Shown here in pieces: positions 9,462-19,175 of a stretch of DNA of 60,474 nucleotides (the first letter of the stretch is position 1; each line of letters begins with the position of its first letter). The translations under genes and the position numbers were made by a program. The stretch is from Massiliimicrobium timonense (lineage in GTDB: Bacteria; Bacillota_I; Bacilli_A; Erysipelotrichales; Coprobacillaceae). The stretch is from contig NZ_NFLJ01000016.1 in assembly GCF_002160865.1 (NCBI RefSeq), positions 1 through 60,474 of the forward strand, given 5' to 3'. Under the pieces are notes generated by a model. It was given only the letters and a program-made list of their open reading frames with translations. It searched no databases and had not been told where the DNA came from.

Positions 9462-9902
9462 ATGAAATTACACGAATTACAATATACTGAAGGAGCACGT
9501 AGAAATAGAAAACGTGTTGGACGTGGAACGAGTTCAGGACATGGTAAAACTTCTGGTAGAGGTCAAAAAGGTGCTGGAGCAAGAAGTGGTGGAGGAAAGA
9601 AACCTGGATTTGAAGGGGGACAAACACCATTATTCATGCGTTTACCTAAACGTGGTTTCACAAACTTCAATAGAGTTGAATATGCTATTGTCAATGTAGA
9701 AGACTTAAATAAATTTGAAGCTGGAAGTGTCGTAGATATGGAAGCTTTAAAAGCATGTGGACTTGTGAAAAAAGAATTAGATGGTTTAAAAGTTTTAGGT
9801 AATGGAAAATTAGAAGTTGCTTTAACAGTTAAAGCAAAGAAATTCTCAAAGTCAGCCATTGCTGCAATTGAAGCCGCAGGTGGAAAAACTGAGGTGATCT
9901 AG
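9462..9902 (+). CDS. rplO: 50S ribosomal protein L15
   Basis: L15 is a late-assembly large-subunit protein with a long glycine-rich arm that threads into 23S rRNA. The arm is visible as [19 protein letters not shown]. The 146-residue length is typical. The stop TAG is followed after one base by the secY ATG, so the two are probably translationally coupled. Confidence 0.98.
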   Translation: MKLHELQYTEGARRNRKRVGRGTSSGHGKTSGRGQKGAGARSGGGKKPGFEGGQTPLFMRLPKRGFTNFNRVEYAIVNVEDLNKFEAGSVVDMEALKACGLVKKELDGLKVLGNGKLEVALTVKAKKFSKSAIAAIEAAGGKTEVI

Positions 9903-9903
9903 G

Positions 9904-11205
9904 ATGTTAAACTTTTTTAAGAATGTTTTTAAAAAAGGTGAATTACGTCGTAGAATTATATTTACACTTGGTATGTTGTTTGTATTCCGTTTAGGTGCCG
10001 CTATTACAATTCCATCAATTAATGCTGATGCAATTACTGCTTCAGCAGCTAATAGTGGTATCTTAGGAATTATGAACATGTTAGGTGGGGGAATGCTGGA
10101 AAGATTTTCAATTTTTTCATTAGGGATTTCTCCATATATTACAGCATCCATTATTATTGAATTGTTATCAATGGATGTTATCCCAGTATTAGCTCAATGG
10201 CAAAAAGAAGGAAATACTGGAAAAAAGAAAAAGGATCGTGTTACTCGATATGTAACTCTTGTTTTAGCAGCAATCCAGGGTGGATCATTGACATATGCAT
10301 TTGATAAAATGTATGGAATCCTTGATTCATCATCATTGTTGAGTTATGCATACGTAGTTATAGTTATGATGGCAGGAAGTATGTTAGCCATGTGGATTGG
10401 CGATCAAATTACTCAAAAAGGTGTTGGTAATGGAACTTCATTACTTATCTTTACGGGGATTGTTGCCAATTTACCAGCAAACTTTATTACAACATTCAAT
10501 AACTTAGTTTCTTTTTCTGAAGGAACACAAACTATGGTTTTTGGAATTTTATGGTATGCATTATTTGTTGTTGTATATCTTGCAATTGTTATCTTTGTTG
10601 TTTTCAATGAAGGTGCAGTTAGAAAAATTCCGATTATGTATGCAACAAATTCTAATCCAACAATGCGAACAAAAGATACAACACATATGCCTATTAAAAT
10701 TAATAGTTCTGGAGTGTTACCAGTTATCTTTGCTTCATCAGTTTTAGCTGCTCCTAGAACAATCATTAGTTTTATGGAGTCAAATGATGTAACGCAGATG
10801 ATTGATACAATCTTAAATTATCAAGAACCTTTTGGTTTTTGCCTATATTTAGTCATGATTGTTTTGTTTGCTTTCTTCTATTCTAATTTGCAAATTGATG
10901 CACATAAGATTAGTGAGGATTTGAAGAAAAATGGTGGTTCTATTCCAGGAGTAAGAACTGGAAAAGATACCGAACATTTTATCAGTACAGTTTTAAATAG
11001 AGTTACTGTCGTTGGATCAATTTTCTTAGTGATTGTTGCGGCAATTCCTATTATGACACCAGTCATCTGGTCACAAACTTCTAATGCTTCATTAACATTA
11101 GGAGGAACTGGTTTAATTATCATCACAGGGGTTGCATTAGAAACAACAAGACAAATTAAAACTTTAATTACTCGTAAAGAGTATCATGGATATATAAGAA
11201 AATAG
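9904..11205 (+). CDS. secY: Protein translocase subunit SecY
   Basis: SecY is the channel of the Sec translocon in the cytoplasmic membrane. The 433-residue protein shows about ten hydrophobic segments. It contains LGISPYITASIIIELL in the TM2 region, the loop QKGVGNGTSLLIF, and a C-terminal cytosolic loop with NGGSIPGVRTGKDTEHF that contacts SecA and the ribosome. It lies in its conserved place between rplO and adk. Confidence 0.97.
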   Translation: MLNFFKNVFKKGELRRRIIFTLGMLFVFRLGAAITIPSINADAITASAANSGILGIMNMLGGGMLERFSIFSLGISPYITASIIIELLSMDVIPVLAQWQKEGNTGKKKKDRVTRYVTLVLAAIQGGSLTYAFDKMYGILDSSSLLSYAYVVIVMMAGSMLAMWIGDQITQKGVGNGTSLLIFTGIVANLPANFITTFNNLVSFSEGTQTMVFGILWYALFVVVYLAIVIFVVFNEGAVRKIPIMYATNSNPTMRTKDTTHMPIKINSSGVLPVIFASSVLAAPRTIISFMESNDVTQMIDTILNYQEPFGFCLYLVMIVLFAFFYSNLQIDAHKISEDLKKNGGSIPGVRTGKDTEHFISTVLNRVTVVGSIFLVIVAAIPIMTPVIWSQTSNASLTLGGTGLIIITGVALETTRQIKTLITRKEYHGYIRK

Positions 11206-11228
11206 TATAATAAAAGGGGTGTAGAAAA

Positions 11229-11876
11229 ATGAACATTATTTTAATGGGGCCTCCTGGTGCTGGTAAAGGGACTCAAGCTGAAAGACTTGTTAATAAATAC
11301 GGCTTAACACAAATATCAACTGGCGATTTATTTAGAAAGGCTTTGCGTGAACAAACAAAATTTGGTGTTATCGCTAAATATTTCATGCAATTTGGGCACC
11401 TTGTACCAGACGATTATACGATTGAAATGGTAAGGGAATATTTAAAAGAAAATACTTTTGAAAATGGATTTATTTTAGATGGTTTCCCTCGAACAATAGT
11501 TCAAGCAAGAGAGCTTGAAAGTATTGCGAAAGAATTTGATTTTACAATTGATGCAATTATTAACTTAGATATTCCTGTTGAAAAATTGATTACAAGATTA
11601 TCTGGAAGAAGAACTTGCAAAAATTGTGGAGCAACATTCCATGTTGAGTTTAATCCACCTAAAGTTGAAGGCATTTGTGATAAATGTGGTGGAGCTTTAT
11701 ATCAAAGAGAAGATGAAAGCGAAGAAGCAGTCAAGATTAGACTTGATACTTATAACAAACAAACAAGACCTTTAATTGATTATTATACAATGAAAGGTTC
11801 AATCATTAATATTAATGGTGACCAACCAATGGAAGACGTCTTTAAGGACATTGAAAAAAGCTTGGAGGGTAAATAA
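11229..11876 (+). CDS. adk: Adenylate kinase
   Basis: Interconverts ATP + AMP and 2 ADP. The P-loop [10 protein letters not shown] lies at residues 7-16, and DGFPRT marks the AMP site. The lid (about residues 125-160) carries four cysteines, CKNCG and CDKCG, a zinc-binding Gram-positive-type lid. Length 215 is usual. The stop shares one base with the map start. Confidence 0.97.
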   Translation: MNIILMGPPGAGKGTQAERLVNKYGLTQISTGDLFRKALREQTKFGVIAKYFMQFGHLVPDDYTIEMVREYLKENTFENGFILDGFPRTIVQARELESIAKEFDFTIDAIINLDIPVEKLITRLSGRRTCKNCGATFHVEFNPPKVEGICDKCGGALYQREDESEEAVKIRLDTYNKQTRPLIDYYTMKGSIININGDQPMEDVFKDIEKSLEGK

Positions 11877-12622
11877 TGATTGTCACAAAAGACCAAAGAG
11901 AAATTGAATTAATGCGTGAAGCTGGTCGCATTGTGGCACTTGTTCACAGTCAATTAAAAGAATTTATTAAACCGGGTATAACGACTGCTCAAATTAATAA
12001 ATTTTGTGAAAAGGTCATACGTGATGCTGGTGCAACACCATCATTTCTCAATCTTTATGGTTTTCCGGGAGCTGTTTGCACTTCAATTAATGAAGTTGTA
12101 GTTCATGGAATTCCTAGTCAAAGAAAATTAAAAGATGGTGATATTATTTCAGTGGATGTTGGTGCTTGTTATAAGGGTTATCATGGTGATAGTGCATGGA
12201 CATATGCAGTAGGCCAAATTAGTGATGAAGCTGCTCATTTAATGAAAGTGACAGAAGAATCACTTTATGCAGGTTTATCTCAAGTGAAACCTGGCAATCG
12301 TTTATCCGATATATCTCATGCTGTACAAACATATCTAGAAAGTCATGGGTGTTCTACACCAAGAGATTATACAGGTCATGGTATTGGAACAAAGGTTCAT
12401 GAAGATCCTTCAGTTCCTAATTATGGAGCACCTGGTAAAGGACCTAGATTAAAAGAGGGAATGACTCTTGCAATAGAGCCAATGGCACATTTGGGAAGAT
12501 GTGAAACAAATGTGTTAGATGATGATTGGACTGTTGTAACGAAAGATGGCTCTCTTGCAGCTCACTATGAACATACTATTGTCATTACAAGTGATGGGTA
12601 TGAGATTTTGACAAAACTTTAA
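11876..12622 (+). CDS. map: Methionine aminopeptidase, type I
   Basis: Removes the N-terminal methionine from nascent proteins in the cytosol. The five metal ligands are visible: D in [14 protein letters not shown] (two aspartates), H in [13 protein letters not shown] in LAIEPM and E in HYEHTIVIT. The 248-residue length fits the short type I enzyme. It overlaps the adk stop by one base. Confidence 0.96.
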   Translation: MIVTKDQREIELMREAGRIVALVHSQLKEFIKPGITTAQINKFCEKVIRDAGATPSFLNLYGFPGAVCTSINEVVVHGIPSQRKLKDGDIISVDVGACYKGYHGDSAWTYAVGQISDEAAHLMKVTEESLYAGLSQVKPGNRLSDISHAVQTYLESHGCSTPRDYTGHGIGTKVHEDPSVPNYGAPGKGPRLKEGMTLAIEPMAHLGRCETNVLDDDWTVVTKDGSLAAHYEHTIVITSDGYEILTKL

Positions 12623-12638
12623 AAGGGAGTTATAATCA

Positions 12639-12860
12639 ATGGCAAAAAAAGATGACGTTATTGAAGTAGAAGCAACTGTTCTTGAAACATTACCAAATGC
12701 AATGTTTAAAGTAGAGTTGCAAAATGGAGCGGTTATTCTGGCTCACGTTTCTGGTAAAATCCGTATGAATTACATTCGCATTTTACCGGGGGATAAAGTA
12801 ACCGTAGAGATTTCTCCATATGATTTAACACGTGGGCGAATCACATTTAGACATAAGTAG
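12639..12860 (+). CDS. infA: Translation initiation factor IF-1
   Basis: IF-1 occupies the A site during initiation. The 73-residue OB-fold protein has the family core [38 protein letters not shown] and [15 protein letters not shown] (split here). Position between map and rpmJ is conserved in Firmicutes. Confidence 0.97.
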   Translation: MAKKDDVIEVEATVLETLPNAMFKVELQNGAVILAHVSGKIRMNYIRILPGDKVTVEISPYDLTRGRITFRHK

Positions 12861-12890
12861 AAAATCTTCCCAAAGGAGGTAAAGATTAAG

Positions 12891-13004
12891 ATGAAAGTAA
12901 GACCATCTGTAAAACCAATATGCGATAAATGCAGAGTAATTAAACGTAAGGGTAGAGTAATGGTAATCTGTGAAAACCCAAAACATAAACAAAGACAAGG
13001 TTAA
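12891..13004 (+). CDS. rpmJ: 50S ribosomal protein L36
   Basis: A 37-residue protein beginning [14 protein letters not shown]. It has the zinc-ribbon residues C11, C14, C27 and H32 and ends with [19 protein letters not shown] precedes the ATG. It fills the gap between infA and rpsM exactly as in other Firmicutes and is of the zinc-binding type. Confidence 0.97.
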   Translation: MKVRPSVKPICDKCRVIKRKGRVMVICENPKHKQRQG

Positions 13005-13018
13005 TAGGAGGAGAAACA

Positions 13019-13384
13019 ATGGCTCGTATAGCAGGTGTTGATATCCCACGTGATAAACGTGTGGTAGTTTCTTTAACTTATATTTATGGTATCGGTTTAT
13101 CTACAGCTCAAAAAATTTGTGCTGCAACTGGCATCAGTGAAGATGTAAGAGTTAAAGACTTAACAGAAGAAGAAGAAGGAAAATTAAGAAAAGAAGTAGA
13201 AAATTATAAAGTTGAAGGAGATCTTCGTAGAGAAGTTGCATTAAATATTAAACGTTTAATGGAAATTGGATGCTATAGAGGAATCCGTCATCGTAAAGGA
13301 CTTCCAGTACGTGGACAAAAAACAAAAACAAATGCTCGTACTCGTAAAGGTAAAGCTCGTCCAATTGCTGGTAAGAAAAAATAG
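13019..13384 (+). CDS. rpsM: 30S ribosomal protein S13
   Basis: S13 forms bridges between subunits and contacts P-site tRNA. The 121-residue protein starts [19 protein letters not shown] and contains [20 protein letters not shown] near the end (split), the strongly conserved tail. AGGAGGAG precedes the ATG. It starts the alpha-operon part. Confidence 0.98.
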   Translation: MARIAGVDIPRDKRVVVSLTYIYGIGLSTAQKICAATGISEDVRVKDLTEEEEGKLRKEVENYKVEGDLRREVALNIKRLMEIGCYRGIRHRKGLPVRGQKTKTNARTRKGKARPIAGKKK

Positions 13385-13398
13385 GAGGTTGAACGAAA

Positions 13399-13788
13399 AT
13401 GGCAAGAAACAATACTCGTGGTAAAAGACGTGTTAAAAAGAATATAGCAAAAGGTGTCGCACATGTACATTCAACTTTCAATAACACAATTGTTACTGTA
13501 ACTGATGAACATGGGAATGTAATCACTTGGTCAAGTGCTGGTGCACTTGGTTTCAAAGGATCAAGAAAATCTACTCCATATGCTGCTCAAATGGCTGCTG
13601 AAGCTGCTGCAAAAGCATCGATGGATCATGGTATGAAAACTGTTGACGTCTGTGTTAAAGGACCTGGACCAGGACGTGAAGCTGCAGTTAGAGCTTTACA
13701 AGCTGCTGGATTAGAAGTTACTTCAATTAATGATGTGACACCAATTCCACATAATGGTTGTCGTCCACCAAAACGTCCTCGTGGATAA
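13399..13788 (+). CDS. rpsK: 30S ribosomal protein S11
   Basis: S11 lies on the 30S platform near the mRNA exit. The 129 residues contain [32 protein letters not shown] and the closing [15 protein letters not shown], all diagnostic. rpoA follows. Confidence 0.98.
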   Translation: MARNNTRGKRRVKKNIAKGVAHVHSTFNNTIVTVTDEHGNVITWSSAGALGFKGSRKSTPYAAQMAAEAAAKASMDHGMKTVDVCVKGPGPGREAAVRALQAAGLEVTSINDVTPIPHNGCRPPKRPRG

Positions 13789-13829
13789 TGAAGTTAAAAA
13801 GTAGTTATTTCTAAGTGAGGAGGGAAATA

Positions 13830-14774
13830 ATGCAAAAGTTTGAAAAAGCAAATTTTAATGTCGCAGAATATGATGAAACAGATTTCTATGGTAAGTTTGT
13901 AATTGAACCACTTGAAAGAGGGTTTGGGACAACTTTAGGAAATGCATTACGTAGAGTTTTGTTGTCATCTATTCCTGGATGTGCAGTACATGCAATTAAA
14001 GTTCAGGGAGCAATCCATGAATTTTCTGCAGTTGATGGTGTCGTTGAAGATGTCACTTCAATTATCTTAAACATTAAAAAATTGGTTTTTGCAATTGATG
14101 GTGATGATGATGTAACGATGGTTATTGATGTTAAGGGACCAGCTGTTGTTACTGGTGCTGATATTCAATGCCCATCTAATGTGACTATGATTTCAAATGA
14201 TATGGAAATTGCACATGTTGCAGAAGGAGCACATTTCTATATGGAAATGTATGCTCATAAAGATCGTGGTTACATGAGTGCTGATCAAAATAAGAAAATG
14301 ATTAATACAATTGGTGTTATTGCAACAGATTCCATTTATTCACCAGTTGTAAAAGTTGCTTATGATGTTGAGCCAACTCGTGTAGGTCAAAGTGCAAAAT
14401 ATGATCAACTGACTTTAGAAGTCACTACTGACGGTTCTATTCAGCCACATGAAGCTTTAGCGTTAGCTGCTAAAATTTTAGTGGAACACTTAAATATGTT
14501 TGTTGAGTTAACTGATATGGCAATGAACATGGAAGTTATGAGTGAAACTGAAGAAGATACAAGTAATAAAGTATTAGATATGACTATTGAAGAATTAGAC
14601 TTATCTGTACGTTCATATAATTGCTTAAAAAGAGCTGGTATTCAAACAGTTCAAGAACTCGCTTCTAAGAGTGAAGACGATATGATTAAAGTAAGAAACT
14701 TAGGTAAGAAATCTCTTAAAGAGGTTAAAGAAAAATTAATCGAATTAGGTTTAGGATTTAAACAAGTTGATTAA
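13830..14774 (+). CDS. rpoA: RNA polymerase subunit alpha
   Basis: Alpha assembles the polymerase core and contacts UP elements and activators. The N-terminal dimerisation domain contains [21 protein letters not shown]. The C-terminal domain (from about residue 240) has [16 protein letters not shown] and [16 protein letters not shown] chose the ATG at 13830 (314 residues): the GTG at 13815 lies within the GAGGAGG ribosome-binding site itself. Confidence 0.97.
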   Translation: MQKFEKANFNVAEYDETDFYGKFVIEPLERGFGTTLGNALRRVLLSSIPGCAVHAIKVQGAIHEFSAVDGVVEDVTSIILNIKKLVFAIDGDDDVTMVIDVKGPAVVTGADIQCPSNVTMISNDMEIAHVAEGAHFYMEMYAHKDRGYMSADQNKKMINTIGVIATDSIYSPVVKVAYDVEPTRVGQSAKYDQLTLEVTTDGSIQPHEALALAAKILVEHLNMFVELTDMAMNMEVMSETEEDTSNKVLDMTIEELDLSVRSYNCLKRAGIQTVQELASKSEDDMIKVRNLGKKSLKEVKEKLIELGLGFKQVD

Positions 14775-14809
14775 TGATAGACGAAAAATATTGGAAGGAG
14801 CACTAATTT

Positions 14810-15172
14810 ATGGCACACAATAGAAAATTAGGGCGTGTATCATCTCATAGAAAAGCAATGTTACGTAACTTAGCTACAGATGTTATCATGTATGGAAAAA
14901 TTGAAACAACAGTGACTAGAGCTAAAGAAGTTCGTTCAATCGTTGATGAATTGATTACTTTAGGTAAACGTGGAGATTTACATGCAAGAAGACAAGCAGC
15001 ACAAGTATTACAAGATGTTGTTGATCCTGCTACTGGTAAGACAGCTGTTCAAAAATTATTTGATGAAGTTGCACCAAAATATGCAGATAAAAATGGTGGA
15101 TACACTCGTGTTTTAAAAACATATAATCGTAAAGGTGATAATGCACCAATGGCAATTATTGGTTTATTCTAA
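14810..15172 (+). CDS. rplQ: 50S ribosomal protein L17
   Basis: L17 borders the tunnel exit. The 120-residue protein begins [20 protein letters not shown] and ends with the [12 protein letters not shown] signature. It is the last gene of the superoperon; an intrinsic terminator starts at its stop codon. Confidence 0.98.
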   Translation: MAHNRKLGRVSSHRKAMLRNLATDVIMYGKIETTVTRAKEVRSIVDELITLGKRGDLHARRQAAQVLQDVVDPATGKTAVQKLFDEVAPKYADKNGGYTRVLKTYNRKGDNAPMAIIGLF

Positions 15173-15202
15173 AAGGTGATGATAATTCATCCCTTTTTCT
15201 TT
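15172..15202 (+). terminator. Terminator of the ribosomal superoperon
   Basis: AAAGG-T-GATG (15172-15181) pairs with CATCCCTTT (15188-15196), leaving one bulged T, followed by a T-rich run. It begins at the last base of rplQ. Confidence 0.75.
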
Positions 15203-15273
15203 TATTTTATTAACAAAAAGAGCATTTTTTATTTCATTATTTGTTAATAGAGTTATCAAATGCTTTACTTATA

Positions 15274-15302
15274 TAGATATTTCTATTTTTACATTTTATA
15301 AT
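15274..15302 (+). promoter_or_regulatory. Possible promoter of the small coiled-coil gene
   Basis: A perfect TATAAT (15297-15302) lies 31 bases before the ATG at 15333. The -35 region (TAGATA, 15274-15279, 17-base spacer) is poor, so only the -10 element is convincing. Confidence 0.4.
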
Positions 15303-15332
15303 GAAGTCGTCAAATAAAGGAGGACAAATATT

Positions 15333-15704
15333 ATGAAAGCAAATAGAAATGAAATTAATGAAAAAGCTAAAGAAGCTTATCAAAAAATTTTTCATGAGGA
15401 ACCTCAAAAGAAGAACCTGGATAAAGAACAAGATGTTGTATTGAATATAAATGATTTAGAAAATGAAGTAGAGGAAATGAAAGAAAAAGAGGAAAAAAGA
15501 ATTTCATCATTACATCTTTTAAGAAAACAAATTGATGAGAAAGCAAAGAAAAGATTGAATCAGCACTTTGTAGAAAATCATAAAGATCCTTTAGAACATC
15601 AATCAATGGATACAGAAACAATGTATCAGCAAATGAAAGAGCAAGAATGTCAGTTATTAGAAGAGGTTGCAATGATGAAAGAAAAACAATTGAACTCAAA
15701 GTAG
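15333..15704 (+). CDS. Hypothetical protein, highly charged, predicted helical/coiled coil
   Basis: I do not recognise a family. The 123 residues are rich in K, E and Q with long heptad-like stretches such as DLENEVEEMKEKEEKRISSL and MYQQMKEQECQLLEEVAMMK. There is no signal peptide or membrane segment. This suggests a soluble helical protein. GGAGG lies 8 bases before the ATG, and the gene has its own terminator, so it appears to be a stand-alone expressed gene inserted between rplQ and the ECF operon. The function is unknown. Confidence 0.8.
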   Translation: MKANRNEINEKAKEAYQKIFHEEPQKKNLDKEQDVVLNINDLENEVEEMKEKEEKRISSLHLLRKQIDEKAKKRLNQHFVENHKDPLEHQSMDTETMYQQMKEQECQLLEEVAMMKEKQLNSK

Positions 15705-15709
15705 AAAAG

Positions 15710-15732
15710 CACATCATTTGATGTGTTTTTAT
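15710..15732 (+). terminator. Terminator behind the coiled-coil gene
   Basis: CACATCA (15710-15716) pairs with TGATGTG (15719-15725), followed by TTTTT. Located 6 bases after the stop. Confidence 0.75.
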
Positions 15733-15733
15733 T

Positions 15734-15762
15734 TTGCATATTATACATCTTTCGTTTATAAT
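15734..15762 (+). promoter_or_regulatory. Promoter of the RpiR-family regulator
   Basis: TTGCAT (15734-15739), 17-base spacer, TATAAT (15757-15762). The ATG follows 24 bases later, with GAGGTGAT as ribosome-binding site. Confidence 0.7.
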
Positions 15763-15786
15763 TAGTAGTTAAAAAGAGGTGATCAT

Positions 15787-16644
15787 ATGCTTATACATAA
15801 AATAGAAAAAACTCATTTTTCACCAAGTGAAACAGTCATTATTGATTATATCTTACAAAAAGGTTTAGAAATAAAAGACATGACTATTTCTCAAATTGCC
15901 CAACAAACATATACATCTGCTCCTTTATTCGTACGAATTGCTAAAAAACTAGGATACGATGGATGGAATGAGTTGAAAGAAGCTTATCTTAGAGAATTAG
16001 AATATTTATATCTAAATCAGCAAGTGGATGCCAATATTCCATTTGTTATTAATGATGATATGATGACTATTGCTAATAATTTATGTATTTTAGAAAGAGA
16101 AACAATTCAAGATACTTATTCATTGTTAAGACATGATGATTTACAAAAAGCGATGAGATTGTTGCGTGACTGTCAAGTCATTGATGTATATGGTCGTAAA
16201 CAAAATATTGATATTGCTCGTTCTTTTCAAAGTCGTATGTACATTTTAAAGCAACATGTTCAATTATGTTCCTTGAGCGATGAATTAGATTCAACATATT
16301 TATTAAGTGACCATAATCATTGTGCTATCATCGTTTCTTATTCAGGACATGCTCCATGCATTCAACGTCTTATACAAACCTTAAAAAAGAAAGGAACAGC
16401 TATCATTGCGATTACGAATATTGAAGAAAACTATTTATCACAGATGGCTGATGTAACATTAAAAATGTCTTCACGAGAATTGATTTATACTAAAATTGCT
16501 GATTATGCAAGTAGCCTATCTTTGAAATATTTATTTGATTTGTTATATAGCTGTTTATTTTCTATCCATTATAAGCAAAATTTAGATAGCTGTATAAAAA
16601 TTGCTATGGAATTAGATGAAATGCAACATGAAGAATTTATGTAA
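15787..16644 (+). CDS. RpiR/MurR-family transcriptional regulator (HTH plus SIS domain)
   Basis: A 285-residue protein with an N-terminal HTH (about residues 1-80, including MTISQIAQQTYTSAPLFVRI and the KKLGYDGWNELK block of this family). A SIS sugar-phosphate-binding domain follows (about 110-250) with SYSGHAPCIQRLIQTLKKKG and IIAITNIEENYL. Such regulators sense phosphosugars and control sugar or amino-sugar genes. No sugar gene is adjacent, so the target cannot be told from context. Own promoter; the ECF operon downstream has a separate one. Confidence 0.88.
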   Translation: MLIHKIEKTHFSPSETVIIDYILQKGLEIKDMTISQIAQQTYTSAPLFVRIAKKLGYDGWNELKEAYLRELEYLYLNQQVDANIPFVINDDMMTIANNLCILERETIQDTYSLLRHDDLQKAMRLLRDCQVIDVYGRKQNIDIARSFQSRMYILKQHVQLCSLSDELDSTYLLSDHNHCAIIVSYSGHAPCIQRLIQTLKKKGTAIIAITNIEENYLSQMADVTLKMSSRELIYTKIADYASSLSLKYLFDLLYSCLFSIHYKQNLDSCIKIAMELDEMQHEEFM

Positions 16645-16674
16645 TAACAACATAATCATTATAAAAAGATGAAG

Positions 16675-16703
16675 TTGACAACAGAAATAAATCATACTAA
16701 AAT
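16675..16703 (+). promoter_or_regulatory. Promoter of the ECF transporter-truA operon
   Basis: A perfect TTGACA (16675-16680), 17-base spacer and TAAAAT (16698-16703). The ecfA1 start lies 22 bases downstream of the -10, with GGAGG between. Confidence 0.8.
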
Positions 16704-16724
16704 TGAACTACTTGGAGGCTAGGT

Positions 16725-17555
16725 ATGGAAAAAATAATTGAAGTGAAACACTTATCTTTTGGATATGATGAGGATATATTAACTATAGATGATATCTCAT
16801 TTCAAATTCAAAAAGGTTCATATACAACAATTTTAGGACATAATGGAAGTGGAAAAAGTACGATTGCGAAACTTCTTATGGGATTATTAGAAAAAAAATC
16901 TGGAGATATTATTGTAGGTGGAATTTCCTTATCTGAAGAAACATTAAGTCAAGTGAGAAATCAGATGGGAATTGTTTTTCAAAATCCTGATAATCAATTT
17001 ATTGGTTCTACAGTGAGGGATGATATTGCTTTTGGATTAGAAAATAATTGTGTTGATCCTGCTTTAATGGATGATATTATTAATGAATATGCTAAAAAAG
17101 TCAATATGTATGAATTTTTAGATCATGAACCTACAAAACTCTCTGGTGGTCAAAAACAAAGAGTTGCCATTGCAGGTATACTTGCAATGAGTCCATCCAT
17201 CATTATTTTAGACGAAGCAACAAGTATGTTGGATCCAAGAGGAAAAAATGAAATAAATGCATTGGTTCATCAATTAAATAAAGATAAAAATATGACAATT
17301 GTGTCTATAACTCATGATATTGAAGAAGCAGCTTTATCGGATTATGTCATTTTATTAAGTGATGGGCATGTTGTGGATGAAGGAAAACCAGAAGATGTTC
17401 TAATGAAAAAAGATGAAATAGAACGTCTATCATTAGATATCCCGTTTGCCTATAAAGTGAGTGAAGGATTACAGAAGTTAGGAATTTCTATAACAAATCA
17501 AATTGATAGAGAAAAGTTGGTGAAAGAATTATGTCAATTACATTCAAAGAAGTAG
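16725..17555 (+). CDS. ecfA1: Energy-coupling factor transporter ATPase EcfA1
   Basis: One of two ATPases of the shared ECF module that powers uptake of vitamins and metals through exchangeable S components. The 276-residue protein has Walker A GHNGSGKST, Q-loop, signature LSGGQKQR, Walker B IIILDEATSMLD and the switch histidine in SITHD. It is the first gene of a four-gene overlapping operon; ecfA2 starts inside its last codons. No S component lies in the window, consistent with a group II (shared) module. Confidence 0.96.
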   Translation: MEKIIEVKHLSFGYDEDILTIDDISFQIQKGSYTTILGHNGSGKSTIAKLLMGLLEKKSGDIIVGGISLSEETLSQVRNQMGIVFQNPDNQFIGSTVRDDIAFGLENNCVDPALMDDIINEYAKKVNMYEFLDHEPTKLSGGQKQRVAIAGILAMSPSIIILDEATSMLDPRGKNEINALVHQLNKDKNMTIVSITHDIEEAALSDYVILLSDGHVVDEGKPEDVLMKKDEIERLSLDIPFAYKVSEGLQKLGISITNQIDREKLVKELCQLHSKK

Positions 17556-18382
17556 AACATACATATTCTGCAGATACTCCTTTTGCATATCATGCTTTAA
17601 AAGGTGTGAATCTGAATATAAAAAAAGGCAGTATGACAGCACTTATAGGGCATACAGGGAGTGGAAAATCAACACTCATTCAACATATTAATGCACTGTT
17701 GTTGCCTACTTCTGGTCAAGTACAAATAGAAGATATTTTAATAACCGCAACAAATAAACCCTCATCCTTAAAACCATTAAGAAAAAAAGCGGGACTTGTT
17801 TTTCAATTTCCTGAATATCAGCTTTTTGAAGAAACAATACTCAAAGATATTATTTTTGGACCAAAAAACTTTGGAATCAGTGAAGAAGAAGCCATTAAGA
17901 TTGCTAAAGACATGATTCAACTTGTTGGTTTAGATGAATCTTATTTAGAACGTTCTCCTTTTGATTTATCAGGAGGACAAAAGCGTCGTATTGCTATAGC
18001 GGGAATTTTAGCTATGAATCCAGATATTCTGATTTTAGATGAACCTACAGCTGGTCTTGATCCACAAGGAGCTAAAGAGATGCTTCAATTATTTAAAAAA
18101 GTGAATCAAGAAGGAAAAACAGTTATCTTGGTATCTCATGATATGAATCAGGTTTTAGAGTACTGTGATGATGTAGTTGTGATGAATCATGGACATGTAG
18201 AAAAACATGTAACAGTCAATGAGTTATTTAAAGAAACAGATTATTTAACATCTTTAAGTATTGATTTACCAATAATAACATCCTTTATTTTAAAACTGAA
18301 TGAAAATGGCTTTCATTTAGATCCTTCTATTAAAGATATCAACGTTTTAATACAAGAAATAGGAGGGCAACTCTATGAATAA
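17531..18382 (+). CDS. ecfA2: Energy-coupling factor transporter ATPase EcfA2
   Basis: The second, non-identical ATPase of the ECF module. Walker A is GHTGSGKST, signature LSGGQKRR, Walker B ILILDEPTAGLD, switch VSHDM; 283 residues. It overlaps ecfA1 by 25 bases and ecfT by 8, indicating coupled translation and fixed stoichiometry. The EcfA2-type C-terminal extension is visible after residue about 230. Confidence 0.96.
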   Translation: MSITFKEVEHTYSADTPFAYHALKGVNLNIKKGSMTALIGHTGSGKSTLIQHINALLLPTSGQVQIEDILITATNKPSSLKPLRKKAGLVFQFPEYQLFEETILKDIIFGPKNFGISEEEAIKIAKDMIQLVGLDESYLERSPFDLSGGQKRRIAIAGILAMNPDILILDEPTAGLDPQGAKEMLQLFKKVNQEGKTVILVSHDMNQVLEYCDDVVVMNHGHVEKHVTVNELFKETDYLTSLSIDLPIITSFILKLNENGFHLDPSIKDINVLIQEIGGQLYE

Positions 18383-19175
18383 TATGATGTTTGGAAAATA
18401 CATACCTATTGATAGCTTTATCCACCGTTTAGACCCAAGATTAAAAATTGGTTCATTACTTTTATTGTTAATTGCAGTCTTTTTTGATGCTGGATTTTTA
18501 GGATATGGTATTTTAGGAATATTTGTGATTATAATGGCATTACTATCACATATTAAAGTGTCCCAAATTTTAAAAGCAATTAAACCAATGCTTTTTATGA
18601 TGGCTTTTTTAATGATCTTTAATCTCTTGTTTATCCAGCAGGGAAATTTACTCATATCTATTGGTTTTATAAAGATTTATGATCAGGCAGTTTTACAAAC
18701 ATTATATATTTTTATAAGATTGATTTTAATTATTGTTATGACAACAATTCTTACAGCAACGACAAAACCCTTAGATTTAACATTGGGAATAGAACATCTT
18801 TTATCTCCTTTTAAAAGAATTGGATTCCCTACACATGAAGTCGCTATGATGATTTCTATTGCATTACGTTTTATTCCAACATTGTTAGAAGAAACGCAAA
18901 GAATTATGAAGGCTCAAGCCAGTCGAGGTGTAGAATTTTCTGAAGGGACTTTAAAAGAAAAAATTCTTTCTATTGTTTCTTTGATTATTCCTCTATTTAT
19001 TTCTGCTTTTCAAAGAGCAGAAGATTTAGCCAATGCTATGGAAAGTCGTAATTATAATCCAGAAGCTAAACGTACAAGATATAAACAGCTTGTATGGACA
19101 GTATCTGATACGATTGCATTTTTATGTGTCATTGTCATATGTAGTGCAATGGTTATAATGAGTATTGTTTTATGA
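18375..19175 (+). CDS. ecfT: Energy-coupling factor transporter transmembrane protein EcfT
   Basis: The membrane scaffold that joins the two ATPases to S components. The 266 residues have hydrophobic segments near 25-70, 75-95, 110-130 and the C terminus. The coupling helices carry the expected ARG-type motifs, KAQASRGVEF and DLANAMESRNY. AGGAGGG precedes the ATG within the ecfA2 end. truA starts four bases before its stop. Confidence 0.95.
   Translation: MNNMMFGKYIPIDSFIHRLDPRLKIGSLLLLLIAVFFDAGFLGYGILGIFVIIMALLSHIKVSQILKAIKPMLFMMAFLMIFNLLFIQQGNLLISIGFIKIYDQAVLQTLYIFIRLILIIVMTTILTATTKPLDLTLGIEHLLSPFKRIGFPTHEVAMMISIALRFIPTLLEETQRIMKAQASRGVEFSEGTLKEKILSIVSLIIPLFISAFQRAEDLANAMESRNYNPEAKRTRYKQLVWTVSDTIAFLCVIVICSAMVIMSIVL

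Noticed and set aside
9514-9699. Second ORF inside rplO
   Set aside because: Out-of-frame shadow of L15 with no own ribosome-binding site. The L15 frame is unmistakable.
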